A DNA stretch of 63,975 nucleotides from Candidatus Poribacteria bacterium (lineage in GTDB: Bacteria > Poribacteria > WGA-4E > WGA-3G), in assembly GCA_003635255.1 (NCBI GenBank), contig PYJC01000076.1, forward strand, positions 1 through 63,975, in the 5' to 3' direction. Below the pieces are notes generated by a model. That model made no database searches. It saw only the letters and a program-made list of their open reading frames with translations, and was not told where the DNA came from. Below are positions 53,707 through 61,316 of this stretch, in pieces; the stretch's first letter is position 1; every line of letters starts with the position of its first letter. The translations under genes were made by a program, and so were the position numbers.

Positions 53707-54606
53707 TTAGCGCGCGATGCGAAATCCAATCACAAATTCCGCGTACCCGTTGCTAAAGAAATCGTAACTGGTGCAGGTGCTATAGTCGTGGTTGTAATAC
53801 CATGCGCCGCCACATGCCACACGGAAGTTCCCTTCATCGTCATAAGTTGTGTCTGTCCATTCCCAGACATTGCCGATCATGTCGTAGCAGCCGAACGGAC
53901 TCATACCGTCCCTGAAACTAACGACTGGCGTTGTTGTCCCTGCGCCGAGTTCTGCGGTGTTGCACCGTGGTTTGTCAATCTCATATCCCCATGGGAAAAG
54001 TCTATCATCGGTGCCGCGTGCTGCGTACTGCCACTCTGGAAACGTTAGCAATCTACCACCGACATAGCGAGCATAGGTCTCTGCATCTTCACACGTCACC
54101 CAGACGACAGGGTGATCGCCTCTGTTTTCTGGATAGTTGGTGTCTGTCCAATCTTGTGGTGGCGTGTGTCCGGTATCCTGAACAAACCGTTGATATTGTG
54201 CATTGGTTACAGGGTAGACTCCAATCTCAAATCCATCCATTTCAAGGGGTGTGCCCTCTTCACCGATACATGCTATCCCTGCGGGGATATGAATGGTTGC
54301 ATCTAATACGTGTAGGGCGGCATCTCGGACTACTTTATTTTCGTCTGCGAGCGCGTAACCGATTGGTGAGATGACTTCGCCGACCGGTGGTGTTGTGAGC
54401 TGCGGTGTCGTCTCCCAACCGAGATCTGTGCTTAGCAATAATCGAGCGGCATCAGATAACGATTCATCGAAATGCCAAGTCCAATAATCTTGACACAACT
54501 TTTGGAGGGCATCTGGTGTGTTGCTTTCTACCAGTGCAAGTCGAGATGCGCTTGACTTTGTTATATTTAGCGTGTTTTTTGTTGTAACGCTGTTTGTGCG
54601 CTCCAT
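53707..54606 (-). CDS. Formylglycine-generating enzyme-like (SUMF1/EgtB fold) protein
   Basis: 299 residues. The N-terminal part (about 1-105) is divergent; the FGE-sulfatase fold covers about 105-299: DGFEIGVYPVTNAQYQRFVQDTG, HPVVWVTCEDAETYARYVGGRLLTFPEWQYAARG, FGCYDMIGNVWEWTDTTYDD and CGGAWYYNHDYSTC. In true FGE the motif is GGSxxCxxSYC; here the first cysteine position is Tyr and only a later Cys remains. It may not modify sulfatases but act as another FGE-fold protein, for example a lectin-like or regulatory one. It lies in a leftward operon with HAD, TPR and sigma genes. Confidence 0.8.
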   Translation of the reverse strand: MERTNSVTTKNTLNITKSSASRLALVESNTPDALQKLCQDYWTWHFDESLSDAARLLLSTDLGWETTPQLTTPPVGEVISPIGYALADENKVVRDAALHVLDATIHIPAGIACIGEEGTPLEMDGFEIGVYPVTNAQYQRFVQDTGHTPPQDWTDTNYPENRGDHPVVWVTCEDAETYARYVGGRLLTFPEWQYAARGTDDRLFPWGYEIDKPRCNTAELGAGTTTPVVSFRDGMSPFGCYDMIGNVWEWTDTTYDDEGNFRVACGGAWYYNHDYSTCTSYDFFSNGYAEFVIGFRIAR

Positions 54607-54656
54607 GTTTACTATAATAGCATAAAGCAGTAATTTTGTGCAAAAGATTTTGGATT

Positions 54657-55355
54657 CTACGAATTATCCAACCCAACAATCGCAGGAATTTCAGTCAATG
54701 ATGTTACTTCGTAGTTGGGTTGGATGTTTGTGTCGTTTCGGAGACCGTCGCGGTTGAGCCAGACAGAAGGTGCTCCGACGTTTTTTGCTCCAGCGACATC
54801 GTTCTTAAGGGAATCCCCTACATGCAGCATTTGTGTTAGTTCGCAACCTGCTCTTTCAGCAGTGATCTCAAAGATTTTTGGATCCGGTTTCTCAACTTGT
54901 ACATCTTGGGAAAAGACGACAAATGCGAAACGTCCGTCGAGTCCACAATTTTCGGGATAGGTGTTTCCATTTGAGAGCAATCCCAACTTGAAGTGTGGTG
55001 CCAAAATATCAAAGGTCGGGATAACATCTGGATACAACTCTATATCCCCGTAACGATGTTTACGGTATATTGCGTTGAGGTGCGCAGCGAGGTCTTTATC
55101 TGGATGTCCGACGTGTTCAAGTGTCCGTTCAAACGCACGCTTCCTAATTTCCAACAGGCTCCAGATTTCGCCTTTTACCTCTTCAGCCAATTGGTCGCGA
55201 ATAGCAATCATTTCGTCAATTGTAAGTTCTAAAGCGCGTTGGGTTGGAACTTGTCTTTGCAGTTCCGCCAATGTTTGCTTGAGCGAATGCCGCATCACCT
55301 TCCGAAAGTCCCATAAGGTCATATCGCCATCAAAAGAGATCGTTGAAATTTGCAA
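54657..55355 (-). CDS. HAD-superfamily hydrolase
   Basis: 232 residues. HAD motif I is SFDGDMTLWDF (nucleophile Asp and acid/base Asp). Motif II is the Ser/Thr in LGLLSNG, motif III the Lys of VEKPDPKIFE, and motif IV MLHVGDSLKNDVAGAKNVGA. The helical cap at about 15-110 is of the C1 type found in phosphatases such as phosphoglycolate phosphatase. The substrate is unknown. It lies 34 bases downstream of the MazF gene. Confidence 0.87.
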   Translation of the reverse strand: MQISTISFDGDMTLWDFRKVMRHSLKQTLAELQRQVPTQRALELTIDEMIAIRDQLAEEVKGEIWSLLEIRKRAFERTLEHVGHPDKDLAAHLNAIYRKHRYGDIELYPDVIPTFDILAPHFKLGLLSNGNTYPENCGLDGRFAFVVFSQDVQVEKPDPKIFEITAERAGCELTQMLHVGDSLKNDVAGAKNVGAPSVWLNRDGLRNDTNIQPNYEVTSLTEIPAIVGLDNS

Positions 55356-55389
55356 GGGTTTCTCCGTTAGAAAGAAGTTGATAGGACAC

Positions 55390-55749
55390 TTACTGAATGT
55401 CCAATGCAGCTTTCAGACAAGCATCTATGTCCGCCATCGCAGCCTCGGAGAGTCTGCCGATGATACCCTGAATTCGGGATTGATTCGATGTAGCCGGTTT
55501 GTCGCATCTAACGACAGAATTAAAGCGAAGTCCACTTTGTTGTCCCTCAGCTGTTTCAAGATCAATAAAATATTGCGTTGGAGCTCCGACTCCCCGATGC
55601 AAGTTACTCGTGATACCAGCAAGCATCGTAGTGTTAAGTCTCTGATTCCATACGTCCGCTTGCACAACAAGTGCTGGACGTATTTTGCTTCCCGTGTGGT
55701 TGCTATAAGGAAAATCCACCAGAACTATGTCACCACGGTTAACTCTCAT
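55390..55749 (-). CDS. MazF/PemK-type toxin
   Basis: 119 residues from the ATG at 55749. MazF toxins are SH3-like endoribonucleases that cut mRNA. The fold is seen as NRGDIVLVDFPYSNHTGSKIRPALVVQADVWN, MLAGITSN, TQYFIDLETAEGQQSGLRFNSVVRC and ILGRLSEAAM-like end (IIGRLSEAAMADID). The start overlaps the stop of the upstream small gene by 11 bases, which fits a toxin-antitoxin pair. The catalytic Arg is in KIRPALV. Confidence 0.85.
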   Translation of the reverse strand: MRVNRGDIVLVDFPYSNHTGSKIRPALVVQADVWNQRLNTTMLAGITSNLHRGVGAPTQYFIDLETAEGQQSGLRFNSVVRCDKPATSNQSRIQGIIGRLSEAAMADIDACLKAALDIQ

Positions 55750-56011
55750 CACGCCTCCCTGGAACCATGTCATTGTAAACGTCCATCTCTGGGTCATCCC
55801 AACCAATACTAAGTCCCATCTCAACGAGTAAGGCAGTTTGTTCTTCTTCTGTTATGGGTCCGTCGTCGTAGTAACGCCCTTTTCGCATGAGTTCAAACGT
55901 TTCAACAGGTAACACAACATATTCCGCGTTTGTTTCTGGATCCACTAACCGTACAGGATCTTCCTGAGCATCCTTGATCGCTTTTTGAATTTCTTTAGAA
56001 AGCGTAATCAC
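55739..56011 (-). CDS. Putative antitoxin partner of MazF
   Basis: 90 residues from the GTG at 56011, which follows GGAGG; a longer frame starts at 56068. It begins ITLSKEIQKAIKDAQEDPVRLVDPETNAEYVVLPVETFELM and has an acidic C-terminal half (PITEEEQTALLVEMG, DDPEMDVYNDM). Placement directly before mazF with an 11-base overlap, the small size and the acidic tail fit an antitoxin that neutralises MazF. I do not recognise a named DNA-binding fold, so this is by context. Confidence 0.6.
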   Translation of the reverse strand: MITLSKEIQKAIKDAQEDPVRLVDPETNAEYVVLPVETFELMRKGRYYDDGPITEEEQTALLVEMGLSIGWDDPEMDVYNDMVPGRRDES

Positions 56012-56013
56012 AA

Positions 56014-56409
56014 TTAGTCCTCCGTTGTTGATACACCGATTGAGGCGTGGATCTGCGCAAATTTCCACGAGTTATCTATTTTTTCCAAGACTCCCGTCAT
56101 CCGCATCACGAATTCCTCTGGTGTGCCTTGCCATTTGAGCTTCCAGATTTGGCGTGTGTAGAACCACGCGACATCGTCGCGTTCCTGCACGTCAAGATTG
56201 ATAAAAGTGATGCTGAAATCCTCAGTGCTTGCGACGTGGTTTTGATAATATGCCGCGATTTCTGTGCTGCTCTCGACAACTTCGTCAGCATCGGTACCGA
56301 TCTTGACGTAATAGATAGCGGGGAGCATCATTTCAATGAGGGTTTCAGCATCTCTGGCAACGAGTGCGTCAAAATATGATGTCACTGTATCATGCGCATT
56401 CGGCATCAT
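56014..56409 (-). CDS. NTF2-like (SnoaL/DUF4440) protein
   Basis: About 131 residues from the ATG at 56409 (CAGGAATTC before it). The alpha+beta cone is seen as VTSYFDALVARDAETLIEMMLPAIYYVKIG, then ITFINLDVQERDDVAWFYTRQIWKLKWQG and FVMRMTGVLEKIDNSWKFAQIHAS. The last segment is the usual end of SnoaL_3/DUF4440-type domains. Members are ketosteroid isomerase-like or regulatory; no catalytic residue can be assigned. It overlaps the upstream PqqC/TenA-like gene by 20 bases. Confidence 0.75.
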   Translation of the reverse strand: MMPNAHDTVTSYFDALVARDAETLIEMMLPAIYYVKIGTDADEVVESSTEIAAYYQNHVASTEDFSITFINLDVQERDDVAWFYTRQIWKLKWQGTPEEFVMRMTGVLEKIDNSWKFAQIHASIGVSTTED

Positions 56410-56980
56410 GAATTCCTGTGAGCGCATCCCACAAGGCAGTGCTCATCTGTTCACATGCCTGCACGACAGTCGTGTGAGATTCCGATGGCAACGCGCCGAT
56501 GCGTTCAAGCAGTTTCTCTGCTTCATGCTCATTGTGCGAATGCGTTTCAAAGTACGGTTCTACTGTTTCTGGAAGTTGATAGAACGCCTTCAACCCCGCA
56601 AGTTTCGATTGTGCCGTTGCCGGTTGCTGTGCCTCAAAGGCATAGAGCGCACCGAGCGCAGTCGCTGGTTCGGAGAAGAGTTCATCTGCTGTTTCAAGCA
56701 GTGCTTTCACTTGTGGGATCTGTGCTTCAGAGACGGTTGTGTCAAGACCATCAGCAAAATCAGCCCACATATCAATGTGTTCGGTCTCTTCCGCTGCGGT
56801 CTCGGCATCGTCGAGTGTATCCCATCCCTTTGGTATCGTGGAGATAAAGGCCCCGTATTCACGGGCATAGGCGCGGAGGGCTTTGATTGGGAGTTCACCC
56901 GCACTCCACGCTTGGTAAAAGGGGTGGTTAAGTAAGTTGTGATCTGCGATTTTGTTGTCTAATACTTGTTTAAAATCCAT
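56390..56980 (-). CDS. Heme oxygenase-like (PqqC/TenA/CADD) family protein
   Basis: 196 residues, all-helical. The N-terminus LNHPFYQAWSAGELPIKALRAYAREYGAFIST is that of TenA/PqqC/CADD proteins. EETEHIDMWADFADG, LGALYAFEAQQPATAQSKLAGL and YFETHSHNEHEAEKLLERI carry the His and Glu residues that form a metal site in diiron members. It could be a CADD-like enzyme for p-aminobenzoate or a related redox enzyme; TenA itself uses a Cys and is less likely. First gene of the leftward run. Confidence 0.78.
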   Translation of the reverse strand: MDFKQVLDNKIADHNLLNHPFYQAWSAGELPIKALRAYAREYGAFISTIPKGWDTLDDAETAAEETEHIDMWADFADGLDTTVSEAQIPQVKALLETADELFSEPATALGALYAFEAQQPATAQSKLAGLKAFYQLPETVEPYFETHSHNEHEAEKLLERIGALPSESHTTVVQACEQMSTALWDALTGIHDAECA

Positions 56981-57051
56981 TAAATTGGGTACTCCATCAA
57001 ATTCTTCAGATTGGGGACTCCAGGCTTTAGACTGGAGGAGAAAATCTGTCC

Positions 57052-58122
57052 TTAAATATCTAAAATAAGTTGCAGGGCTAATTCGCCCTGGTCTACTTTA
57101 AGTTGTTTAGATACAATTTGTTTGTATCTAAAGTTAAGTCTGGTGAGTATCTTACAATCAGTTACTTTTGCAGAACGTGTAATTCGTTTACCACCTTCTA
57201 CAGGTTGTAGACACAAATACTTACCCATGTGACCGCATATCACAGATAATCCGTGCTTAACATGTTTTACTAACATATTTTTACGAGTTCCAAGAAATCT
57301 CGTGCCACCGTATCTTGATCTGATACCACCTTTCTTTGGTACTTCTCTATGCAGGTTGCGTCTTTGTATAGGAATAGGCGATATACAGAATATATCCGTG
57401 TTATCCACAATGGGATCACCACCAAGCACATGATACGCTAAGCACCAACTATCCACACAATGTGCATCAAAGGTTTCTGCTGTCTTATCTTTGGACTTCT
57501 TGAGTCCGAGCCTATCGCGTATATCCTTTGTTTCGTGTCCAGATAGTGTGGAAAGTTGCCACCTCTTTTCTATTTCAGTATAAAACCATTGCTTACCAAC
57601 TTCCAATGGGCTAAACGACTGGTTCCACTTCGTTTGGTATTGCTTAGTGCGTGCCTTAATATCCTCTACACAAACTTGTGTAACAGGATATAGTTTAAAC
57701 AACCAATTCAATATACGCAGCTTCCAGTCCCATCTAGCTCGAGTTCCTGCTGGGATTCTTTCTTTGTTGGAAAGACGGTTCGTTCTATGTTCCCTATTGG
57801 GACACTTCCGAGAACGTCTACTTCTGCGTAACTCACGCCTCTTGGCAACCTTCTTCCCCACTTTGTTATGAGCATCCGCCTGAATATTTAGATATGTATG
57901 TGACTCAGATTTCACGGTGAACCCCTCTTTTTTACTACCAGGATCCACACCCACACATATATCCTGCTTATGTTTACCTGAAGGCACCACATTAAGCCTT
58001 ACACAAAATATACCATTGCTCCAATAAGGCGTAGCCTTACCAGACTTGATCCACTTTCTCGCTCTCGCTGGTGTCGTCGGCATTAACCGATCGCCCTCTT
58101 TACTTTTCACGGGTACAAACAT
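57052..58122 (-). CDS. isrB: IsrB-type RNA-guided nickase (RRXRR/RuvC protein), copy 2
   Basis: 356 residues from the ATG at 58122 (AAAGGAG before it). It keeps the PLMP domain (DRLMPTTPARARKWIKSGKA), RuvC-I (CVGVDPGSKKEGF), bridge helix (KRRELRRSRRSRKCPNR), RuvC-II (QVCVEDIKAR) and RuvC-III (FDAHCVDSWCLAY), with no HNH insert. The C-terminal part (NLHREVPKKGGIRSRYGGTRF and following) is the domain that in this family contacts guide RNA and DNA. Copies 1 and 2 are clearly related but have diverged substantially, so they are old relatives rather than a recent duplication. Catalytic Asp, Glu and His/Asp are all present. Confidence 0.88.
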   Translation of the reverse strand: MFVPVKSKEGDRLMPTTPARARKWIKSGKATPYWSNGIFCVRLNVVPSGKHKQDICVGVDPGSKKEGFTVKSESHTYLNIQADAHNKVGKKVAKRRELRRSRRSRKCPNREHRTNRLSNKERIPAGTRARWDWKLRILNWLFKLYPVTQVCVEDIKARTKQYQTKWNQSFSPLEVGKQWFYTEIEKRWQLSTLSGHETKDIRDRLGLKKSKDKTAETFDAHCVDSWCLAYHVLGGDPIVDNTDIFCISPIPIQRRNLHREVPKKGGIRSRYGGTRFLGTRKNMLVKHVKHGLSVICGHMGKYLCLQPVEGGKRITRSAKVTDCKILTRLNFRYKQIVSKQLKVDQGELALQLILDI

Positions 58123-58329
58123 AGTTTGTAACTCTCCTTTTGGAGTATATGTTGCCCCATCCACATCAGAAAATCAGAGAGGATACAGACTTGGGAAGCA
58201 TCCGTACCATCACTTTAGCTGCCACGCTAAGATTTCGCGATATAGACGTGTATTCAGTGTGTTTACAATCGCACAGCCTATAGGCTCGGCTGCCGTACTG
58301 CACAATCTCCAGTTTCCTTTAGGCTGGAG
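58123..58329 (-). ncRNA. Probable omega RNA of IsrB copy 2
   Basis: 207 non-coding bases between the left end and isrB. It shares blocks with the region before copy 1: 58218-58233, 58186-58204 and 58151-58162, in the same order and with similar spacing. CGCGATAT is common to both upstream of the first block. The guide would lie beyond the left hairpin, in about 58330-58350. Exact ends are not known. Confidence 0.65.
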
Positions 58330-58654
58330 TCACTGAATTTTAATATGAATCAAATTCAATTGCACAGCGTTATTTCTGATAGCAATTAACGTCAGACGAA
58401 GCCAACTGCCGCAACAAAAGCACCGTTTGGAACATGTTTTTAGTGTAGCATAGAGTATGCATTGATGTCAAGAAAGGTTATTAATTTTTCAGAAGCATTC
58501 AGTTATGATTGTCGGTCAGCGAGTGATTCCAATCTAATGAGTGAACTACGAGAAACTACATGGTCACACCCATTAAAAAATCGTTTGAATTAAACGAAAA
58601 ATTTGTTATAATATCACAAGATGATCGGAAGCGTGTTAGCTGGGGAGGATTGTT
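58330..58654. other. AT-rich intergenic region upstream of the dioxygenase
   Basis: Between the IsrB left end and the dioxygenase ATG there are 325 bases. They hold a promoter at 58585-58612. Otherwise I see no coding sequence, no strong hairpin and no repeat copy. Confidence 0.5.
58585..58612 (+). promoter_or_regulatory. Sigma-70 type promoter for the dioxygenase gene
   Basis: TTGAAT (58585-58590), 16 bases, TATAAT (58607-58612). The ATG at 58655 has the Shine-Dalgarno GGGGAGGA. Confidence 0.65.
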
Positions 58655-59398
58655 ATGACTGAAGAACAGAAATTTATCTTCGATCTCAAGGGGTACCTGT
58701 TAATACCTGAAGTTTTGACGGCATCGGAAATTACGGCACTGAAGACGCAGATTGAGACCATCCGCACTGACCCCGAATCTCTGCCACCCCATGAACGGCG
58801 GTTTCCGGGTGGGACTGCCTCGTTTTTAATTGACCATCCTGTCGTAATTGATATTCTTCGTGAAATCCTTGGGGAAATTCGGATGGAGTCGAGTTGGTTC
58901 ACTTATCGTGAAGTAGGCAATGGGGGACCGCCACCGCACGGTGGTGTCCGGAATGTGAACCCTAATTTTAACTATCAGTGTCACGATGGGAAGATATATT
59001 CTGCGCTGACGCGGGTTGTTTTTGAGTTGAATGAAGTCAAAGCAGGTGAAGGCGGCACACTGTTTTTGCCGGGAAGCCATAAAGCGAACTTCCGAATTCC
59101 TGAAACGCACCGGCAGACAGATTCACCGCTTTTTGAGACCTACAGCTGCCCGCCTGGCTCTGTGATTATCTTTACGGAAAATCTCTGTCATTCCGGGGTT
59201 GCGTGGCAAAATCCGGATCGACCGCGAATAGCCATCTTCAATTGTTATAATTTCGTCGGGTGTCAATTTCACAGACCCTCAGTGCCGAAAGACATTATTG
59301 AAGGCTTACCGCCTGAAAAGCAAGCATACTTCCGCGATGTCTGGGTTTGGCACCAAGGTGGTGCCGACAACGGCAAGAATTTGAGGTACGAGGGTTAA
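58655..59398 (+). CDS. Phytanoyl-CoA dioxygenase family protein
   Basis: 247 residues, a double-stranded beta-helix Fe(II)/2-oxoglutarate-dependent oxygenase fold. The N-terminus FDLKGYLLIPEVLTASEI is typical. PPPHGGVRNVNPNFNYQCHDGKIYSALTRVVFELNEV is the core; GEGGTLFLPGSHKANFRIP and PPGSVIIFTENLCHSGVAWQN carry the late His and the oxoglutarate-binding Arg is probably in DRPRIAIFN. The usual HxD reads HGG, as in the subclass with LHGG, so activity cannot be taken for granted. Many paralogues are typical of Poribacteria. Confidence 0.87.
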   Translation: MTEEQKFIFDLKGYLLIPEVLTASEITALKTQIETIRTDPESLPPHERRFPGGTASFLIDHPVVIDILREILGEIRMESSWFTYREVGNGGPPPHGGVRNVNPNFNYQCHDGKIYSALTRVVFELNEVKAGEGGTLFLPGSHKANFRIPETHRQTDSPLFETYSCPPGSVIIFTENLCHSGVAWQNPDRPRIAIFNCYNFVGCQFHRPSVPKDIIEGLPPEKQAYFRDVWVWHQGGADNGKNLRYEG

Positions 59399-59404
59399 TA
59401 CGTT

Positions 59405-59560
59405 AGGACTTACGCAAACTGGGAAACTTTTGGACATTTGGACGCAAAAAACAGTATTTTAACCCCCTAAATCCCCTTATCAGGGGGACTTTAAGAAGCA
59501 GGGCGCAAGTCCTACTAAATCCCCTTATCAGGGGACTTTAAGAAGTAGGGCGCAAGTCCT
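59405..59560. repeat. MITE copy D with an internal tandem duplication, 156 bp
   Basis: Begins AGGACTTACGCAAA (59405). Its 3' end exists twice: GGGCGCAAGTCCT at 59501-59513 and again at 59548-59560. The second 47 bases (59514-59560) repeat the end of the first unit, including CTAAATCCCC.TTATCAGGGG.ACTTTAAGAAG. It lies between the dioxygenase and the small membrane protein gene. Confidence 0.75.
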
Positions 59561-59580
59561 AAATAATATAGATATCACGT

Positions 59581-59901
59581 ATGGCTTCTACGCCTCCTGT
59601 ATCACTGACTAACGCGGCACAAGCCGATGCATCGAGAAGTGTTTCAAAGTGGCGATGGACGCTGTTCGGCGTGATTCTCAGCATTGTGCCCATAGTCAGT
59701 ATTTTCCTGCTCGGCATCAGTGTTATTGTTCTGCGTGTCTTAACACCGCCAATTGATTTGTCTACACCTAAACGACAAGCACTCTATTTCCAAAATCCTG
59801 CGCGTTATACAGTGGAATATCGACGTGTAGCAAAAAGGTTGCGGTGTCTGTGGATTTTTTATGGATGGCTTGCGGGGGTCATTATTTTAAATCTCTTTTG
59901 A
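59581..59901 (+). CDS. Small membrane protein of unknown function
   Basis: 106 residues with two TM helices: about 28-52 (FGVILSIVPIVSIFLLGISVIVL) and about 88-105 (LWIFYGWLAGVIILNLF). They are separated by a basic loop with PIDLSTPKRQALYFQNPARYTVEYRRVAKRL. I recognise no family. It is 19 bases upstream of the DUF202 gene and is probably cotranscribed with it. It could be part of the same membrane complex; nothing more can be said. Confidence 0.6.
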   Translation: MASTPPVSLTNAAQADASRSVSKWRWTLFGVILSIVPIVSIFLLGISVIVLRVLTPPIDLSTPKRQALYFQNPARYTVEYRRVAKRLRCLWIFYGWLAGVIILNLF

Positions 59902-59920
59902 AAGAAAGGGTAAGGAGCGG

Positions 59921-60271
59921 ATGTCAGATAAACCAACACCCTACACAGGGTTGGAAGATCAACTCATCTTGCGCGATCACCTCGCTGCGGACCGAACGAT
60001 TCTTGCGAATGAACGTACCTACCTCGCCTATATTCGCACGGCGTTAACACTGTTTGTCGCGGGTTTATCCTTTGTGCATTTCAAAGATATTTTTAGTTCA
60101 CAGGTCGCTATCTTTAGCTCGCATGTCGTTGAGATCATCGGTATCATCTTTATTTTACTCGGTATCGCTACTTTCTTCGTTGGGTTTGTGAGATACAGGC
60201 GGATGCGGGCACTCATTCACAAGATTAAAGAAGAAGAACTAAGAGAATTAGGAGAAGAAGATTCGCCATGA
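59921..60271 (+). CDS. DUF202 (YidH-like) membrane protein
   Basis: 116 residues. The DUF202 signature LILRDHLAADRTILANERTYLAYIRTALTLFVAGLSFVHF covers the first half. TM helices are at about 42-60 and 72-95 (VVEIIGIIFILLGIATFFVGFVRYRRM). The function is unknown. The last four bases of the gene (ATGA) are also the start of the next gene, an alcohol dehydrogenase, so translation is coupled. Confidence 0.85.
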   Translation: MSDKPTPYTGLEDQLILRDHLAADRTILANERTYLAYIRTALTLFVAGLSFVHFKDIFSSQVAIFSSHVVEIIGIIFILLGIATFFVGFVRYRRMRALIHKIKEEELRELGEEDSP

Positions 60272-61293
60272 GAATAAGAGAAGTTGTTGTAACTGGTCAA
60301 AACCAAGTGGAACTGCAGACTGCGGATATAGATGCCCCGGTGCTGGCTCCGAATGAATTACTGATAGACACAGAATACACGTTCATTAGTAGTGGGACAG
60401 AACTCGCCAATTATACTGGACGAGAACCGAAAGTATTTCAGAAGGGTGCTTGGTGTGAATATCCGTGGCGTTCTGGCTACGCGAATGTCGGAATTGTGCG
60501 CGATGTCGGGGATGGTGTTAGTCGTGCGGCTCCGGGGGACCAAGTTTTTACATACGGGCGGCACGCCTCAACGATTCGCTATTCGCAAGATCGGTTGGTC
60601 GCACCTGTTAGAGAAGCGGTGGATCCGGCTGTCGTTGCGGCATCACGGATGGCAGGTGTTGCGATGACAGCGATTGTTGTCGGAGAAATTGGCACGAACC
60701 CGTGGGTTGTCGTTTTTGGGTTAGGGCTTGTGGGAAACTTAGCATCACAGATGTTTCAGATTCACGGATGCCGCGTCGTTGGTGTGGATCCGGTAGCAGA
60801 GCGACAGAAACTTGCACAGCGATGTGGGATTGAACACACCGTTGGCGGGGATGCGGATGCGACACAAGCACAAATTCAGGAGATTACTGGCGGTGAACTT
60901 GGCGATATTACGGTTGATGCGGTCGGACACAGCAGTGTCGTTATGCAGGCACTCCGTGCGACCGCGAGTCATGGGCAGCTTATTATCCTCGGTTCACCGC
61001 GTGTGTCAGTCCACGGAGATCTGACGGATCTGCTATCCGAAACGCATCTCCGATGGATTACGATTCGGGGGGCGTTGGAATGGTGCGTCCCGATGTATCC
61101 AGACATAGGCAACCGAACTTCTCAGTGGAGTAAACAGCAGACGATCTTTGATTGGATGGCGCGTGGTCAGTTGCACGTTGAACCTTTAATTTCGCATCGT
61201 CTCAAACCGGAACAAATTAAACAGGCTTACGACGGTCTCCTCAATGAACCGAATGTGTACACAGGGGTTGTTCTGGATTGGACTGCTGCCTAA
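60268..61293 (+). CDS. Zinc-binding alcohol dehydrogenase family (MDR) protein
   Basis: 341 residues, medium-chain dehydrogenase/reductase. GroES-like N-terminal half (about 1-130), with FISSGTELANYTGREP, YPWRSGYANVGIVRDVGDGV and PGDQVFTYGRHAS. Rossmann half with VVVFGLGLVGNLASQMFQIHGCRVVGVDPVAERQKLAQRCG. The canonical catalytic and structural zinc ligands (Cys clusters) are not evident; FTYGRHAS supplies one His. This is the zinc-less or mono-zinc type seen with secondary metabolite or sugar dehydrogenation. It is translationally coupled to the DUF202 gene. Confidence 0.85.
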   Translation: MRIREVVVTGQNQVELQTADIDAPVLAPNELLIDTEYTFISSGTELANYTGREPKVFQKGAWCEYPWRSGYANVGIVRDVGDGVSRAAPGDQVFTYGRHASTIRYSQDRLVAPVREAVDPAVVAASRMAGVAMTAIVVGEIGTNPWVVVFGLGLVGNLASQMFQIHGCRVVGVDPVAERQKLAQRCGIEHTVGGDADATQAQIQEITGGELGDITVDAVGHSSVVMQALRATASHGQLIILGSPRVSVHGDLTDLLSETHLRWITIRGALEWCVPMYPDIGNRTSQWSKQQTIFDWMARGQLHVEPLISHRLKPEQIKQAYDGLLNEPNVYTGVVLDWTAA

Positions 61294-61316
61294 TTGGGTG
61301 AAGTGAGGAAAACACT

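Larger units (their letters stand above)
57018..58329 (-). mobile_element. IsrB element 2 (OMEGA element), about 1.31 kb
   Basis: The right end is a hairpin CTCCAG..CTGGAG at 57018-57037, and the left end is CTCCAG..CTGGAG at 58307-58329. Both contain CTTTAG on the plus strand. Between them lie a non-coding region of 207 bases and isrB. No transposase gene accompanies it. It is inserted between the PqqC/TenA-like gene and a phytanoyl-CoA dioxygenase gene. Confidence 0.78.
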
